NCBI RefSeq assembly: GCF_014643375.1
Contig: NZ_BMJJ01000004.1
Span: forward strand, 134,167-198,166
Direction of reading: 5' to 3'
DNA: 64,000 nucleotides
Source of the DNA: Aureimonas glaciei
GTDB lineage: Bacteria; Pseudomonadota; Alphaproteobacteria; Rhizobiales; Rhizobiaceae
This document shows positions 1 through 9,400 of the stretch, piece after piece (the stretch's first letter is position 1; every line of letters begins with the position of its first letter). The notes beneath the pieces were generated by a model. That model was not told where the DNA came from. It did not search any database and saw only the letters and a program-made list of their open reading frames with translations. The position numbers and the translations under genes are program-made.

Positions 1-192
1 GGGCATTTGCCTCGAGCGCCTCCGCGCGACGGAACTGGACATCGGCGCTCGATCTGGCACCCGTCGAAGCGGGAAAGAATGTTGATCGTGCCCAAGAGCC
101 GTACAGGCGATCCGGCCCAGGCGAAACGCTGGGTGCGCTGCGGCCTTGCCGGCAGGCCTGCCCTCTTCGACCTCCCGTTGTCGCCTGATCTC

Positions 193-222
193 TGCCGAAG
201 GCCGGAAGGCCGGCTTTCGGCA
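193..222 (-). terminator. Hairpin downstream of dxs
   Basis: A 13-bp stem (TGCCGAAGGCCGG paired with CCGGCTTTCGGCA, one G-T pair) around an AAGG loop lies 8 bp past the dxs stop. No clear T-run follows on the minus strand, so this is a candidate terminator or mRNA-stabilising hairpin. I see no gene in positions 1-229. Confidence 0.45.
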
Positions 223-229
223 CTCTGCT

Positions 230-2164
230 TCAGGCGATCGCGGAAGCGAGCCCGAGCGGCAGGATTTCGCGGCGGCGGTGCATGCCCAGCGCGGCGTGCA
301 CCGCCGAGACGATGGCGGCGGCATCGAGACCCGCCTCGGCATACATCGCCGCTGGCGTATCGTGGTCGATGAAGCGGTCGGGCAGGCAGAGCGTGCGGAT
401 CGTCAGGCCGCGGTCGAGGACGCCTTCAGCCGACAGGAGATGCAGCACATGCGCGCCGAAGCCGCCGGCGGCGCCTTCCTCGATCGTGACGACCACCTCG
501 TGGTGGCGGGCGAGCTGCAGGATCAGATACCGGTCGAGCGGCTTGGCGAAGCGGGCGTCGGCGACGGTGGTGGGAAGGCCGCGGGCATCGAGCTCGTCGG
601 CCGCCTTCAGACACTCCGTCAGCCGGCCGCCGAGGGACAGCAGCGCGATCTTGCCGCCCTGCCGCACCACGCGGCCGCGGCCGGGCTCGAGAGGAACGCC
701 GCGCTGCGGCAGCAGGGCGCCCGTCCCCTCGCCACGCGGATAGCGGAAGGCGGAAGGAGTGTCGTCGAGGGCGGCGGCGGTCGCGATCATGTGGACGAGC
801 TCCGCCTCGTCGGCCGCCGCCATGACCACGAAGCCCGGCAGATTGGTGAGAAAGCCGATGTCGAAGGCGCCGGCATGGGTGGCGCCGTCCTCGCCGACGA
901 GGCCGGCCCGGTCGATGGCGAAGCGCACCGGCAGCTTTTGCAGGGCGACGTCGTGGACGATCTGGTCGTAGCCGCGCTGCAGGAAGGTGGAATAGATCGC
1001 GCAGAAGGGCCGCATGCCGGCCGCGGCCAGGCCGGCGCAAAAGGTGACGGCGTGCTGCTCGGCGATGCCGACGTCGAAGCAGCGATCGGGGAAGCGCTGC
1101 TGGAACTTGTCGAGTCCGGTGCCCGAGGCCATTGCCGCCGTCACGGCGACGATGCGCGGATCACGCTCGGCCTCGCGCATCAGGCCGTCGGCGAACACCG
1201 CCGTGTAGCTCGGGGCCTGCGGCGCCGCCTTGTGCTGGCGGCCGGAGACGATGTCGAAGCGCGAGACGCCGTGATACTTGTCGGCGGCCTTCTCGGCCGG
1301 GCCATAGCCCTTGCCCTTCTCCGTCAGGACGTGGATCAGCACTGGGCCGTCGGCCCGGTCCTTCACCGTGCGCAGCACCGCGAGCAGCTGCCGCGTGTCG
1401 TGGCCGTCGACCGGGCCGACATAGGAAAAGCCGAGATCCTCGAACAGCGAGCCGCCGATGACGAGGTCCTTCACGAGGCCGCGGGCGCGCGCCGCGCCCT
1501 TCTGCAGCGGCGGCGGCAGGAGCGCCACTGCGCCGCGGGCGAGGGCCCTGAAATCCTGGAACTTTCGTTCGGTGTAGAGCTGCATCAGATGCTTCGACAG
1601 GGCGCCGACCGGCGGCGAGATCGACATTTCGTTGTCGTTGAGGATGACGATCAGCCGCTTGCCGAGATGACCGGCATTGTTCATGGCCTCGTAGGCCATG
1701 CCCGCCGAGAGCGCGCCGTCGCCGATCACGCAGACGACGTCGCCGCCGTCGCCGAGGAGATCGCGCGCCACGGCGAAGCCCAGGCCGGCCGAGATCGAAG
1801 TCGAGGCATGCGCGGCGCCGAAAGGATCGTATTCGCTTTCCGAGCGCTTGGTGAAGCCGGACAGCCCGCCGCCCTGGCGCAAGGTGCGCATTCGGTCGCG
1901 CCGTCCGGTGAGGATCTTGTGCGGATAGCACTGGTGACCGACGTCGAAGATCAGCGTGTCGCGCGGCGTGTCGAAGACCGCGTGCAGCGCCACCGTCAGC
2001 TCGACGACGCCGAGGCTCGCGCCCAGATGCCCGCCGGTGACCGAGACCGCTGACACCGTCTCCCGGCGCAGTTCGTCGCCGAGGCGGACGAGTTCGCGCA
2101 CCGTCAGGCGCTTCAAGTCGGCGGGAGAGGCGATCGTGTCGAGGATGCTGCCCGTGCGTTTCAT
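230..2164 (-). CDS. dxs: 1-deoxy-D-xylulose-5-phosphate synthase
   Basis: About 644 aa, full length for the family. It condenses pyruvate and glyceraldehyde 3-phosphate with thiamine diphosphate, the first step of the MEP isoprenoid pathway that feeds carotenoids and the bacteriochlorophyll tail. The thiamine-diphosphate motif [18 protein letters not shown] is clear, and the transketolase middle and C-terminal domains are intact. I chose the ATG at 2164 ([14 protein letters not shown]) because a strong GGAGAGGGA ribosome site precedes it; the frame stays open upstream to 2278 without family-like residues. A PGC-linked dxs copy is common in phototrophic Alphaproteobacteria. It is followed on the minus strand by a hairpin and lies downstream of cycA. 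Confidence 0.95.
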   Translation of the reverse strand: MKRTGSILDTIASPADLKRLTVRELVRLGDELRRETVSAVSVTGGHLGASLGVVELTVALHAVFDTPRDTLIFDVGHQCYPHKILTGRRDRMRTLRQGGGLSGFTKRSESEYDPFGAAHASTSISAGLGFAVARDLLGDGGDVVCVIGDGALSAGMAYEAMNNAGHLGKRLIVILNDNEMSISPPVGALSKHLMQLYTERKFQDFRALARGAVALLPPPLQKGAARARGLVKDLVIGGSLFEDLGFSYVGPVDGHDTRQLLAVLRTVKDRADGPVLIHVLTEKGKGYGPAEKAADKYHGVSRFDIVSGRQHKAAPQAPSYTAVFADGLMREAERDPRIVAVTAAMASGTGLDKFQQRFPDRCFDVGIAEQHAVTFCAGLAAAGMRPFCAIYSTFLQRGYDQIVHDVALQKLPVRFAIDRAGLVGEDGATHAGAFDIGFLTNLPGFVVMAAADEAELVHMIATAAALDDTPSAFRYPRGEGTGALLPQRGVPLEPGRGRVVRQGGKIALLSLGGRLTECLKAADELDARGLPTTVADARFAKPLDRYLILQLARHHEVVVTIEEGAAGGFGAHVLHLLSAEGVLDRGLTIRTLCLPDRFIDHDTPAAMYAEAGLDAAAIVSAVHAALGMHRRREILPLGLASAIA

Positions 2165-2317
2165 CGTCCCTCTCCCAGCCAAATCGGCGTGCACTCGCTT
2201 TCCGCGCCGAACGCCCGCTTTCTGATGCCCCGCCTTTTCCCGACGCCCCGCTGGCCGCGATCGTCGCCTTTGTCTCACCCGGACCGGCGCCCTTGCCCTG
2301 GCGCCTCCCTGCGTTCG

Positions 2318-2713
2318 TTACGGCGAAAAGCTCTTCACGTAGGCGACGACGTCGGCGATCTCCTGCTCCTTCTTGAGGCCGGGAAACACCATCTTCGTGC
2401 CCGGAACCTTCTTCTTCGGGTCGGCCACCCAGGCCGCGAGCTCGGCCTCGCTCCAGACGAGTCCGGCGGCGCCGGCAGCGACCATCGGCTTGGAATATTT
2501 CGACTTGTAGTCCTCCAGCGTCCCCGCCGTGCGGCCGACGACGCCGTTGAGGCTCGGCCCGACCGCTCCCTTCTTGTCGCCGATGCCGTGGCAGGTGGCG
2601 CATTTGTTGAAGACCTTCTTGCCCGCCTCGGCATTGCCCTCGGCGCCGCTGGCGCTGCCTGCGGCCAAAAGGGCCAATGCTCCCAGGACGGTGGCTCCGG
2701 TCAGAAATCTCAT
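2318..2713 (-). CDS. cycA: Cytochrome c2-type soluble c-type cytochrome
   Basis: 131 aa. An N-terminal signal peptide (MRFLTGATVLGALALLAAG, cleaved near ASGAEG) is followed by one haem site, CATCHG, and a class I cytochrome c fold with a distal Met candidate in the PGTKMVFPGLK loop. It should be periplasmic and carry electrons from the bc1 complex to the photo-oxidised reaction centre, or to an oxidase. Its place in the PGC, together with the absence of pufC after pufM, supports the role of direct donor to the reaction centre. A GAGGAG site precedes the ATG. The gene diverges from bchI across a region with PpsR-like half-sites. The exact subfamily (c2 or related cytochrome c) is inferred. Confidence 0.85.
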   Translation of the reverse strand: MRFLTGATVLGALALLAAGSASGAEGNAEAGKKVFNKCATCHGIGDKKGAVGPSLNGVVGRTAGTLEDYKSKYSKPMVAAGAAGLVWSEAELAAWVADPKKKVPGTKMVFPGLKKEQEIADVVAYVKSFSP

Positions 2714-2770
2714 GCGGGTCTCCTCAGGACTTTGTCGATTGCCGGTCGAAGCTACGACGATGGCTCGAAG

Positions 2771-2808
2771 TGTCAACATGAAAAACGTAAAATCTATTTG
2801 ACACTTTG
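2771..2808. promoter_or_regulatory. PpsR-type operator between cycA and bchI
   Basis: The divergent cycA/bchI spacer holds TGTC at 2771-2774 and GACA at 2800-2803, arms of the inverted repeat AGTGTCAA / TTGACACT. Within it, CGT-N12-ACA at 2786-2803 fits the PpsR/CrtJ consensus TGT-N12-ACA with one mismatch. Control of both genes by PpsR is inferred. Confidence 0.6.
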
Positions 2809-2908
2809 CTGGCATTGCGCGCACCAATGATGCCGCGGGACGATGGCGGATCGTCTTTGCGCCGAGCCCATTCAGGCTCGCGCGGAGGACGGAACGGAAG
2901 GGTTGGGC

Positions 2909-3934
2909 ATGGGGCAGACCTATCCATTTTCGGCCATTGTCGGCCAGGCGGAAATGAAGCGCGCTCTGATCCTGGCTGCCATCGATCCGAGGATCGGCGG
3001 CATTCTGGTCTTCGGCGATCGCGGCACGGGCAAGACGACGGCCGTCCGCGGCCTTGCCGGCCTGCTGCCGCCGATGCGCGTGGCGAGCGACTGCCGCTTC
3101 AACTGCGCGCCGGGCGAGCCGGCCGAGCCCTGCACCCGCTGCCGCGCCGAAATCGCCGTCGGAAGGCTCCGCGGCAAGGCGGCGCCGGTGCCGGTGATCG
3201 ACCTGCCGCTCGGAGCGAGCGAGGACCGCGTCGCGGGGGCGCTGGATTTGGAAAAGGCCCTGGTCTCGGGCGAAAAGGCTTTCGAGCCGGGGCTCTTGGC
3301 CAGCGCGCATCGCGGCTTTCTCTATATCGACGAGGTCAATCTCCTCGAGGACCACCTCGTCGATCTTCTGCTCGACGTCGCCGCCTCCGGCATCAACGTC
3401 GTCGAGCGCGAGGGGCTGAGCATCCGCCATCCCGCGCGCTTCGTGCTCGTCGGCAGCGGCAATCCGGAGGAGGGGGACCTTCGTCCGCAGCTGCTCGACC
3501 GTTTCGGTCTTTCCGTCGAGGTGGCTTCGCCACGCGACGTCGCGTCGAGGGTCGAGGTGGTCAAGCGCCGCGATGCCTTCGACCGCGACCCCAAGGGCTT
3601 TGCTCAGGCCTGGAAGCGGCACGATGCGGCGATGCGTCGGCAGATCGGCGCGGCGCGCCAGCGTCTGGGCGAGATCCGCGTTCCCGACGCGGTGCTGGAG
3701 CACGCGGCCAGCCTTTGCCTGTCGCTCGGCGTCGACGGCCTGCGCGGAGAACTCACCCTCATGCGCGCGGCGCGCGCCGAAACCGCGCTGGCGGCCGGCA
3801 CCACGGTGACGATCGAGGCGATCGACGCCGTGGCGGTCTCGGCGCTGCGCCACCGGCTGCGCCGCGATCCGCTGGACGAGACCGGCAGCGGCGCCCGGAT
3901 CGAGCGCGCCCTCGGTGCGCTGCAGGCGGCGTGA
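2909..3934 (+). CDS. bchI: Magnesium chelatase subunit I (AAA+ ATPase)
   Basis: 341 aa from the chosen ATG. BchI is the AAA+ motor of Mg-chelatase (BchI-BchD-BchH), which inserts Mg2+ into protoporphyrin IX and commits it to bacteriochlorophyll. Walker A GDRGTGKTT is near residue 38 and Walker B is in FLYIDEVNLLED. The start at 2909 (MGQTYPFSAIVGQ) matches the family N-terminus and has a GGAAGG site upstream; an in-frame ATG at 2843 would add 22 unrelated residues. It is first in bchI-bchD-bchO, with 8 bp to bchD. Confidence 0.95.
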   Translation: MGQTYPFSAIVGQAEMKRALILAAIDPRIGGILVFGDRGTGKTTAVRGLAGLLPPMRVASDCRFNCAPGEPAEPCTRCRAEIAVGRLRGKAAPVPVIDLPLGASEDRVAGALDLEKALVSGEKAFEPGLLASAHRGFLYIDEVNLLEDHLVDLLLDVAASGINVVEREGLSIRHPARFVLVGSGNPEEGDLRPQLLDRFGLSVEVASPRDVASRVEVVKRRDAFDRDPKGFAQAWKRHDAAMRRQIGAARQRLGEIRVPDAVLEHAASLCLSLGVDGLRGELTLMRAARAETALAAGTTVTIEAIDAVAVSALRHRLRRDPLDETGSGARIERALGALQAA

Positions 3935-3942
3935 GAGAGCCC

Positions 3943-5829
3943 ATGTCCGTCCACGATGCCACCCGCTTCGACCGGGCCCGGCCGGGCTCGCCGCGCGAGC
4001 CTCCTCCTGCCTGGAAGGACGCCTGCCTTGCCGCGGCGATGCTGGCGATCGATCCCAAGGGGTTCGGCGGGATCCAGGTCCGGGCCCGGGCGGGACCGGT
4101 GCGCGACCGCTTTCTGCGCCTGCTCGCCGCCCCTTTCGGACCGGACCTGCCGACGCGCCGCATCGGTGCCGGCATTGCCGAGGCGCGCCTGACGGGCGGG
4201 CTCGACATCGGCGCGACGCTGGCCGTCGGCCGCAAGGTGGTGGAGACGGGCGTGCTGGCCGCGGCCGACGGCGGTCTCGTGGTGCTCGCCATGGCGGAGC
4301 GGCTGCCGGTGCCGACCGCTGCGGTGATCGCGGCGGCGCTGGACGAGGGCCAGGTGCGGATCGAGCGCGACGGCCTTTCCGTCTGCCAGCCGGCGGCCTT
4401 CGCGCTGATCGCCCTCGACGAGGGCGTCGAGGCGGACGAAAGGCTGACGCCGCTGCTCGCCGACAGGCTCGGCCTGCGTGTCGATCTCGGCGCCGTCGGC
4501 TGCCGCGATTGCGAACCCGCCGGACCGGACATGGCGCTCGACGAGGCCCGCGCGCTTCTGCCCTCGGTGACGGTCGCGGATGCGATGGTCGAGGCGCTGT
4601 GCGCCCTGGCCGCGGCTTCAGGCCATGCCTCGCTGCGCGCCAGCCTGCATCTCCTGCGCGCCGCGCGCGCCGCGGCGGCGCTCGGCGGCCGCACGGCGGT
4701 CTCGGTCGATGATGCCGCGCTCGCCGCGCGCCTGGTGCTGGGTCTGCAGGCGGCACCTTCCCATGCTGAAGCCCCCCAGGAGCGGCCAGCCGAAGCCCCC
4801 GCCGAGGACGCGCCGTCGCCGGCCGATCCGCCCGCGGAGGCGGCCCCGGAAATCTCGGGTGCTGCCGAAGGACGCGATGACGATCAGGGCGAGGGCGAGC
4901 CGGAGGCGCCGGACTTGCCGACCAGCCAATCGCTTCAGGAGATGGTGATCGCCGCCGTGTCGGCATCGGTGCCGGGCTGGCTTCTCGCCGGTCTGGGGCC
5001 GCCGGCCCGGATGCGGGGGCAGGGCGATGCCGGCAAGGCCGGCGCCGAGCGCGGCGGCGCGGCGCGCGGCCGGGTTTTTGGCATCGCCGACCGGCCGCCG
5101 CAGAGCCGTGCCCGCATCGACGTGCTGGCGACGCTGCGCGAGGCCGCGCCCTGGCAGCGGCTGCGCGGCGGCGAGAACAGCAAGGCTGGTAAGGAAGGCG
5201 AGGGGGCCGAGGCAGGCCGGCTGCAGGTGCGTGCGCGCGACTTCCGCTATCTGCGCCGGCGCGAGCGGACCGGCACCACCGCGATCTTCGCCGTCGATGC
5301 CTCTGGCTCGACGGCGCTCGAACGGCTGGCGGAGACGAAGGGGGCGATCGAGCTCTTGCTCGGGCAGTGCTATATCCGGCGCGACAGCGTCGCGCTCGTC
5401 GCCTTCCGGGGCCGGCAGGCGGAGACGCTGCTCGAGCCGACGCGCTCGCTGGTGCGCGCCAAGCGCAGCCTCTCGGCGCTGCCCGGCGGCGGCGGCACGC
5501 CCCTGCCGGGCGGCATCGTCCTGTCGCTGCGCCTCGCTCTCGCCGCGACCCGCCGGGGACAGAGCGTCATCTCCGTCTTCCTCACCGACGGTCGCGGCAA
5601 TGTCGCCCTCGACGGCAGCACGCTCCGGGCGCGGGTCGAGGAGGATACCGGCCGGGCCGCGCGGCAGTTCCGGGGGGCCGGCCTGCGCGCGCTGCTCATC
5701 GACACCGCGCAGCGGCCGCAGCCGCGGGCAGCAGAACTCGCCCGTGCGCTCGGCGCCGAATATCTGCCATTGCCGCGCGCCGGGTCCGACGCCGTGGCGC
5801 GGGCCGTCGGCGCCCGGATGGAGGGCTAG
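3943..5829 (+). CDS. bchD: Magnesium chelatase subunit D
   Basis: 628 aa. BchD forms the double-ring platform with BchI. It has an inactive AAA+-like N-terminal half, an acidic, Pro/Glu-rich linker (about residues 270-330) and a C-terminal von Willebrand A/integrin-I domain with the MIDAS motif DASGS near residue 448. The ATG lies 8 bp after the bchI stop with a GAGAG site. The protein is slightly longer than well-known homologues because of the low-complexity linker. bchO starts 4 bp downstream. Confidence 0.95.
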   Translation: MSVHDATRFDRARPGSPREPPPAWKDACLAAAMLAIDPKGFGGIQVRARAGPVRDRFLRLLAAPFGPDLPTRRIGAGIAEARLTGGLDIGATLAVGRKVVETGVLAAADGGLVVLAMAERLPVPTAAVIAAALDEGQVRIERDGLSVCQPAAFALIALDEGVEADERLTPLLADRLGLRVDLGAVGCRDCEPAGPDMALDEARALLPSVTVADAMVEALCALAAASGHASLRASLHLLRAARAAAALGGRTAVSVDDAALAARLVLGLQAAPSHAEAPQERPAEAPAEDAPSPADPPAEAAPEISGAAEGRDDDQGEGEPEAPDLPTSQSLQEMVIAAVSASVPGWLLAGLGPPARMRGQGDAGKAGAERGGAARGRVFGIADRPPQSRARIDVLATLREAAPWQRLRGGENSKAGKEGEGAEAGRLQVRARDFRYLRRRERTGTTAIFAVDASGSTALERLAETKGAIELLLGQCYIRRDSVALVAFRGRQAETLLEPTRSLVRAKRSLSALPGGGGTPLPGGIVLSLRLALAATRRGQSVISVFLTDGRGNVALDGSTLRARVEEDTGRAARQFRGAGLRALLIDTAQRPQPRAAELARALGAEYLPLPRAGSDAVARAVGARMEG

Positions 5830-5833
5830 CGGC

Positions 5834-6808
5834 ATGCTCGGCGAGCCGCAGGCGCCCCTCTGGTCGATCGACGGCCGCGACTGGCCGAACCGGGAACACA
5901 GCCGCTTCCTGACCTCGGGCGGACTGACCTGGCATGTGCAGGAGATGGGGCAAGGGCCGGCGCTGCTGCTCCTGCACGGCACCGGCGCCGCGACGCATTC
6001 CTTCCGCGATCTCGCCCCGATGCTCGCCAGGCATTTTCGCGTTCTGATGCTCGACCTGCCGGGCCATGGCTTCACCGGACGGCCCGCGCGCGCGGGCCTC
6101 TCGCTCGACGGCATGGCGCGGCTGGTCGCCGGCGTGCTCGCCCGGATCGACTGCGAGCCCAAACTCGTCGTCGGCCATTCGGCGGGGGCGGCGATCCTGG
6201 CGACCATGGCGCTGCAGGGCACGATTCAGCCCGCGGCGGTGATCGCCATCAACGGGGCGCTGCGCCCCATTCCCGGCGCCGCTTTGTTCTCGCCGCTGGC
6301 AAAGCTCCTGTTCCTCAATCCGCTGGCGCCGCGCTTCTTCGCTCATCGCGCGCGGTCGCGGGCGGCGACCGCTAAGCTTCTTGCCGATACCGGGTCGCGC
6401 CTCGATGCGCGCGGCATCGACCTCTATGCCCGCCTGTTCCGGCGTCCCGGGCATGTGGCGGGAACGCTCGGCATGATGGCGCAATGGGACCTCTCGGGGC
6501 TCGAACGGCGGCTCGCCCGCCTCAGCCTGCCGCTCGTCCTGATCACCGCCGCCGGCGACCGCGCGGTTCCGCCGGCGGATGCCGAGATCCTCGCTCAGCA
6601 GGGGCCGATGGTCCGTGCCATCGCGCTCGCCCAAGGGGGCCATCTCGCGCATGAGGAGGACCCGGCAGGCATGGCGACGCTTCTGCTGCAGCTGGCCGGC
6701 GAGTTCGGAATCCTGGCGGGAAACGAACCCGCCAGCACCCCGCAAGGCGACGCCGGGGACGCCCTGCCGGCCGGCAAGCGGGCGGCCGCCAACGCCGCGT
6801 CCGCCTGA
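5834..6808 (+). CDS. bchO: Alpha/beta hydrolase BchO (Mg-chelatase associated)
   Basis: 324 aa, alpha/beta-hydrolase fold: oxyanion-hole HGTGAATHS near residue 45, nucleophile elbow GHSAGA (Ser near residue 116), acid in the AAGDRAVP loop and terminal His in GGHLAHEEDP. BchO always travels with bchID in proteobacterial PGCs; it is assumed to act in the Mg-chelatase step or in porphyrin handling, but its reaction is not settled. Spacing of 4 bp from bchD implies co-transcription. The last 25 residues are Ala/Pro-rich and probably disordered. Confidence 0.9.
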   Translation: MLGEPQAPLWSIDGRDWPNREHSRFLTSGGLTWHVQEMGQGPALLLLHGTGAATHSFRDLAPMLARHFRVLMLDLPGHGFTGRPARAGLSLDGMARLVAGVLARIDCEPKLVVGHSAGAAILATMALQGTIQPAAVIAINGALRPIPGAALFSPLAKLLFLNPLAPRFFAHRARSRAATAKLLADTGSRLDARGIDLYARLFRRPGHVAGTLGMMAQWDLSGLERRLARLSLPLVLITAAGDRAVPPADAEILAQQGPMVRAIALAQGGHLAHEEDPAGMATLLLQLAGEFGILAGNEPASTPQGDAGDALPAGKRAAANAASA

Positions 6809-6813
6809 GGCGG
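6801..6813 (+). terminator. Hairpin at the bchO end
   Basis: CCGCC-TGA-GGCGG, whose loop contains the bchO stop codon, is followed within 7 nt by CTTTTCC. It is a short stem with a weak T-run in the convergent bchO/crtC spacer. The rest of the roughly 100-bp spacer holds only a short AAAGCCGG direct repeat (near 6868-6890). Confidence 0.35.
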
Positions 6814-6911
6814 GGCGGCTTTTCCCAACACGCGGTCCGCCTTTGCTCGGAATGTCGCGTGATCGTCCCGAAAGCCGGAAAGCCGGAAAGCCGGGATCGG
6901 GCTACCCTGTT

Positions 6912-7871
6912 TCAGCGGCCGCTTCCCCCTGCCGATCCTCGTGTCCAGCGCGGCATCCGGAAGGGCAGCAGCATCTGCACCCAGCGCGCCGAAAATCGGT
7001 CGAGATCCACCGTCTCGTGGATCGCCCGCCTTTCGGCGCCGGCGCCGGCGCAGCCGAGCATGGAGCGGCTGTAGAAGGGCGTGTCCTCGAGCGTGCGCAG
7101 GACGCGGGGCGGCGCTGCGCCGCCCGCCTCGCGCGCGACGCGCCAGCCGGTGCGCGCCAGCCTGTGCATCGGCGCCGGCTCGATCGCCTGCATGCGGCCA
7201 TCGCACCCGTATTCGAAGGCGAGGCGGCGGCGGTCGCCGCTGCGGCCGACGAGATCGTAGCGGATGCGGGTGGTCCCGGCGTCGTCCTCGCGCGCCCAGC
7301 CCCAGCGCCGAAATCCCGCCTCCAGCGGCTCGGCCCCTACGTTCATGTCGACATAGGCGCCGCCCTGCCACGCCAAGCCGGGCCGGTCGAAGGCGACGTC
7401 GACGCGGCCGCAGGGCGCGATCGGGCGCCAGCGGTGGCGGCCGGCCTCGTCGAGACGATGGGTTTCGGCGAACACCGGCCCCGGCTCGACGGTGATGCGG
7501 CCGCGGAGGCGCCGCGGCAGCGGAACGGTCCACTCGTCGATGTCGATGACGAGCCGCCCGCCCGTCCAGGTCAGGCTGCTCGGCCCGATGGCGAGGCGGT
7601 CGGCGCGCCGATCGAGCTGTCCCTTTCCCCGCTCGGTGAGGGACCAGTACTTGCCGCGTGGCGTGTAGAGGATGGCATTGATGCTGACATGGTCGAGCGG
7701 GTCGGCCGGGCCCCGGCGGCGCGCGGCCGCGTAATAGGGCGAGAAGACGCTGCCGACGAAGGCGATGACGGTCAGGGCGTTACGTCCGTCGTCGCTGATC
7801 GCATCGAGATACCACCAGAGGTAGCCGCCTTGCGGGACGGCGCGGTCGAAGCCAAATCCGCCATCAGCGAC
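6912..7871 (-). CDS. crtC: Acyclic carotenoid 1,2-hydratase (hydroxyneurosporene synthase); start not identifiable
   Basis: About 320 aa. CrtC adds water to the C-1,2 double bond of acyclic carotenoids (neurosporene or lycopene) in the spheroidene/spirilloxanthin pathway. Family-like sequence begins at FDRAVPQGGYLWWYLDA and continues through FVGSVFSPYYA and the C-terminal PFYSRSMLGC block. No ATG, GTG or TTG in this frame lies near that beginning: the codon at 7871 is GTC, and the next in-frame Met upstream lies far inside crtD. The given right end is therefore only where homology becomes convincing. The frame overlaps the last roughly 100 nt of crtD. Possibilities are a non-canonical start, a crtD-crtC frameshift product, or a sequence error. 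Confidence 0.8.
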   Translation of the reverse strand, partial: VADGGFGFDRAVPQGGYLWWYLDAISDDGRNALTVIAFVGSVFSPYYAAARRRGPADPLDHVSINAILYTPRGKYWSLTERGKGQLDRRADRLAIGPSSLTWTGGRLVIDIDEWTVPLPRRLRGRITVEPGPVFAETHRLDEAGRHRWRPIAPCGRVDVAFDRPGLAWQGGAYVDMNVGAEPLEAGFRRWGWAREDDAGTTRIRYDLVGRSGDRRRLAFEYGCDGRMQAIEPAPMHRLARTGWRVAREAGGAAPPRVLRTLEDTPFYSRSMLGCAGAGAERRAIHETVDLDRFSARWVQMLLPFRMPRWTRGSAGGSGR

Positions 7872-9400
7872 ACGGCGGCGTGCCGGCCCGACAGCGCCGC
7901 CATCGGAATCCCCGGCCCCGGATGGACCCCGCCACCCGCGAGATAGAGGCCCTTCAGCTTCGTCCGCGCGCTCGGGCGCTGGAAGGACGAGGCCCAGCCG
8001 CGCGAGGCCCGCCCGTAGAGGGCGCCCCCCGTCGCCGGAAACATCGCCGCAAAGTCCGCCGGCGCCGTCGTCACCGGCGCCGCCATCCCATCCGACAAGG
8101 TCAGGCCGGCGCGCGCCAGCCGCTGCATCACCCGTGTCTCGCATGACGCGATCTCCGCTGGACTGAAGGGACTGCTGTCGCCGGTGGCCGGCGCATTGAC
8201 GAGGAGAAACAGCCGCTCCGGCCCCTGCGGCGCCGGTCCGTCGCCGGCGTCGCGGTCCTGGGCGCAAACGTAGATCGTCGGATCCTCGGGCAGGCGCTGG
8301 CGGACGAGCAGGTCGTCGAACTCGCGCGCGTAGTCGGCCGAGAAGAACACCGTGTGGCGCGACAGCGGAAAGCCATGGGTTCGTGCGCGCATCGAGAAGG
8401 TGAGGGCCGACAGGGAGCGATCGCACTTCGGCCAGGATGGCAAAGCGGGCCGCGCCGCGGTGCCGAGAAGGCCGGTCGCCAGCGCCATGGGATCGCCGTT
8501 GAAGACGACCGCATCGGCCTGCAGGAGCTCGCCCGAGCGCAGCCGCACGCCGGTCGTCCGGCCTTGGCCGACCGCGATTTCCGAAGCTTCGGTGCCATAG
8601 CGGAACACGGCGCCGCGCTCCGACGCCAGCCGCTCCAGCGCCCCGGCCAGGCGCGCCATGCCGCCGTCCACCAGCCAGACGCCGAGGCGCTCGACATGCG
8701 CGATCAGCATCAGGGGGCCCGGCGCGTGGAAGGGCGAGGCGCCGCAATAAGTCGCGTAGCGCCCAAACAGCTGGCGCAGCCGCGGGTCGCGAAAATAGCG
8801 GGCGATGACGGCCGACAGCGGCGTGAAGGGCTGGATGCGCGACAGCGCGGCGAGCCCGCCCAGGCCGGAGGCTCGGGCGAGCCCCAGAGGGCTCGGCGCC
8901 GGGTGCTCCATGAAGCTGCCGTTCAAGGTGTGGAACACCTCTTCGGTGCGCGCTGAGAAGGCGCGGTAGCCCTTGGCCTCCGCCGCGCCCGCCAGCCTTT
9001 CCACGGCCTCGACGGTTTTTTCCAGATCGTCGTGGAGATCGAAGACCGAGCCGTCGTCGAAGGAGTGGCGGGCGAGGATGCCCGCCTTGGCGAGGGAGAG
9101 ATGATCCTCGAGCCGCGCGCCGGCGGCGGCAAAAATCGCCTCGAACACCCAGCGCATGGTGAAGATGGTCGGGCCGGAATCGATGCCCTGGCCGGCGACG
9201 TCGATCTCCCGCAGCTTGCCTCCGGCGCGGGCGGCCCGCTCGACGACAGTCACCTCGAGCCCCGAGGCGCTGAGCAGAAGAGCGCTGACCAGCCCGCCGA
9301 CCCCGGCGCCAACGACGACGACGCGCCGGGACGGTGTGTTGCGGGAGGCGGTGTCCGGGATGCCGCGCACAGACTTGTGTCCAAAATGATTTACATGCAT
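7772..9400 (-). CDS. crtD: Carotenoid 3,4-desaturase (methoxyneurosporene/hydroxyneurosporene dehydrogenase)
   Basis: 542 aa FAD flavoprotein of the phytoene-desaturase family. The N-terminal dinucleotide fold VVVVGAGVGGLVSALLLSA is near residue 27 and the C-terminal FAD motif is in LAGGGVHPGPGIPMAALSG. It desaturates the 3,4 bond of 1-hydroxy carotenoids after CrtC. No other Met lies before the FAD motif, so the ATG at 9400 (MHVNHFGHK) is used, although no strong ribosome site is seen. The 5' end contains one of two tandem PpsR-like sites. crtD diverges from crtE; its 3' end overlaps crtC out of frame. Confidence 0.92.
   Translation of the reverse strand: MHVNHFGHKSVRGIPDTASRNTPSRRVVVVGAGVGGLVSALLLSASGLEVTVVERAARAGGKLREIDVAGQGIDSGPTIFTMRWVFEAIFAAAGARLEDHLSLAKAGILARHSFDDGSVFDLHDDLEKTVEAVERLAGAAEAKGYRAFSARTEEVFHTLNGSFMEHPAPSPLGLARASGLGGLAALSRIQPFTPLSAVIARYFRDPRLRQLFGRYATYCGASPFHAPGPLMLIAHVERLGVWLVDGGMARLAGALERLASERGAVFRYGTEASEIAVGQGRTTGVRLRSGELLQADAVVFNGDPMALATGLLGTAARPALPSWPKCDRSLSALTFSMRARTHGFPLSRHTVFFSADYAREFDDLLVRQRLPEDPTIYVCAQDRDAGDGPAPQGPERLFLLVNAPATGDSSPFSPAEIASCETRVMQRLARAGLTLSDGMAAPVTTAPADFAAMFPATGGALYGRASRGWASSFQRPSARTKLKGLYLAGGGVHPGPGIPMAALSGRHAAVSLMADLASTAPSRKAATSGGISMRSATTDVTP

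Noticed and set aside
146-2053. Long plus-strand open frame opposite dxs
   Set aside because: Antisense shadow of dxs; no recognisable domain and no ribosome site.
2806-3942. Upstream extension of the bchD frame through bchI
   Set aside because: The extension is the +1 frame of bchI; the bchD ATG at 3943 has its own ribosome site and family N-terminus.
6868-6890. Three AAAGCCGG tandem units between bchO and crtC
   Set aside because: Too short for a CRISPR or functional satellite; probably slippage in a spacer.
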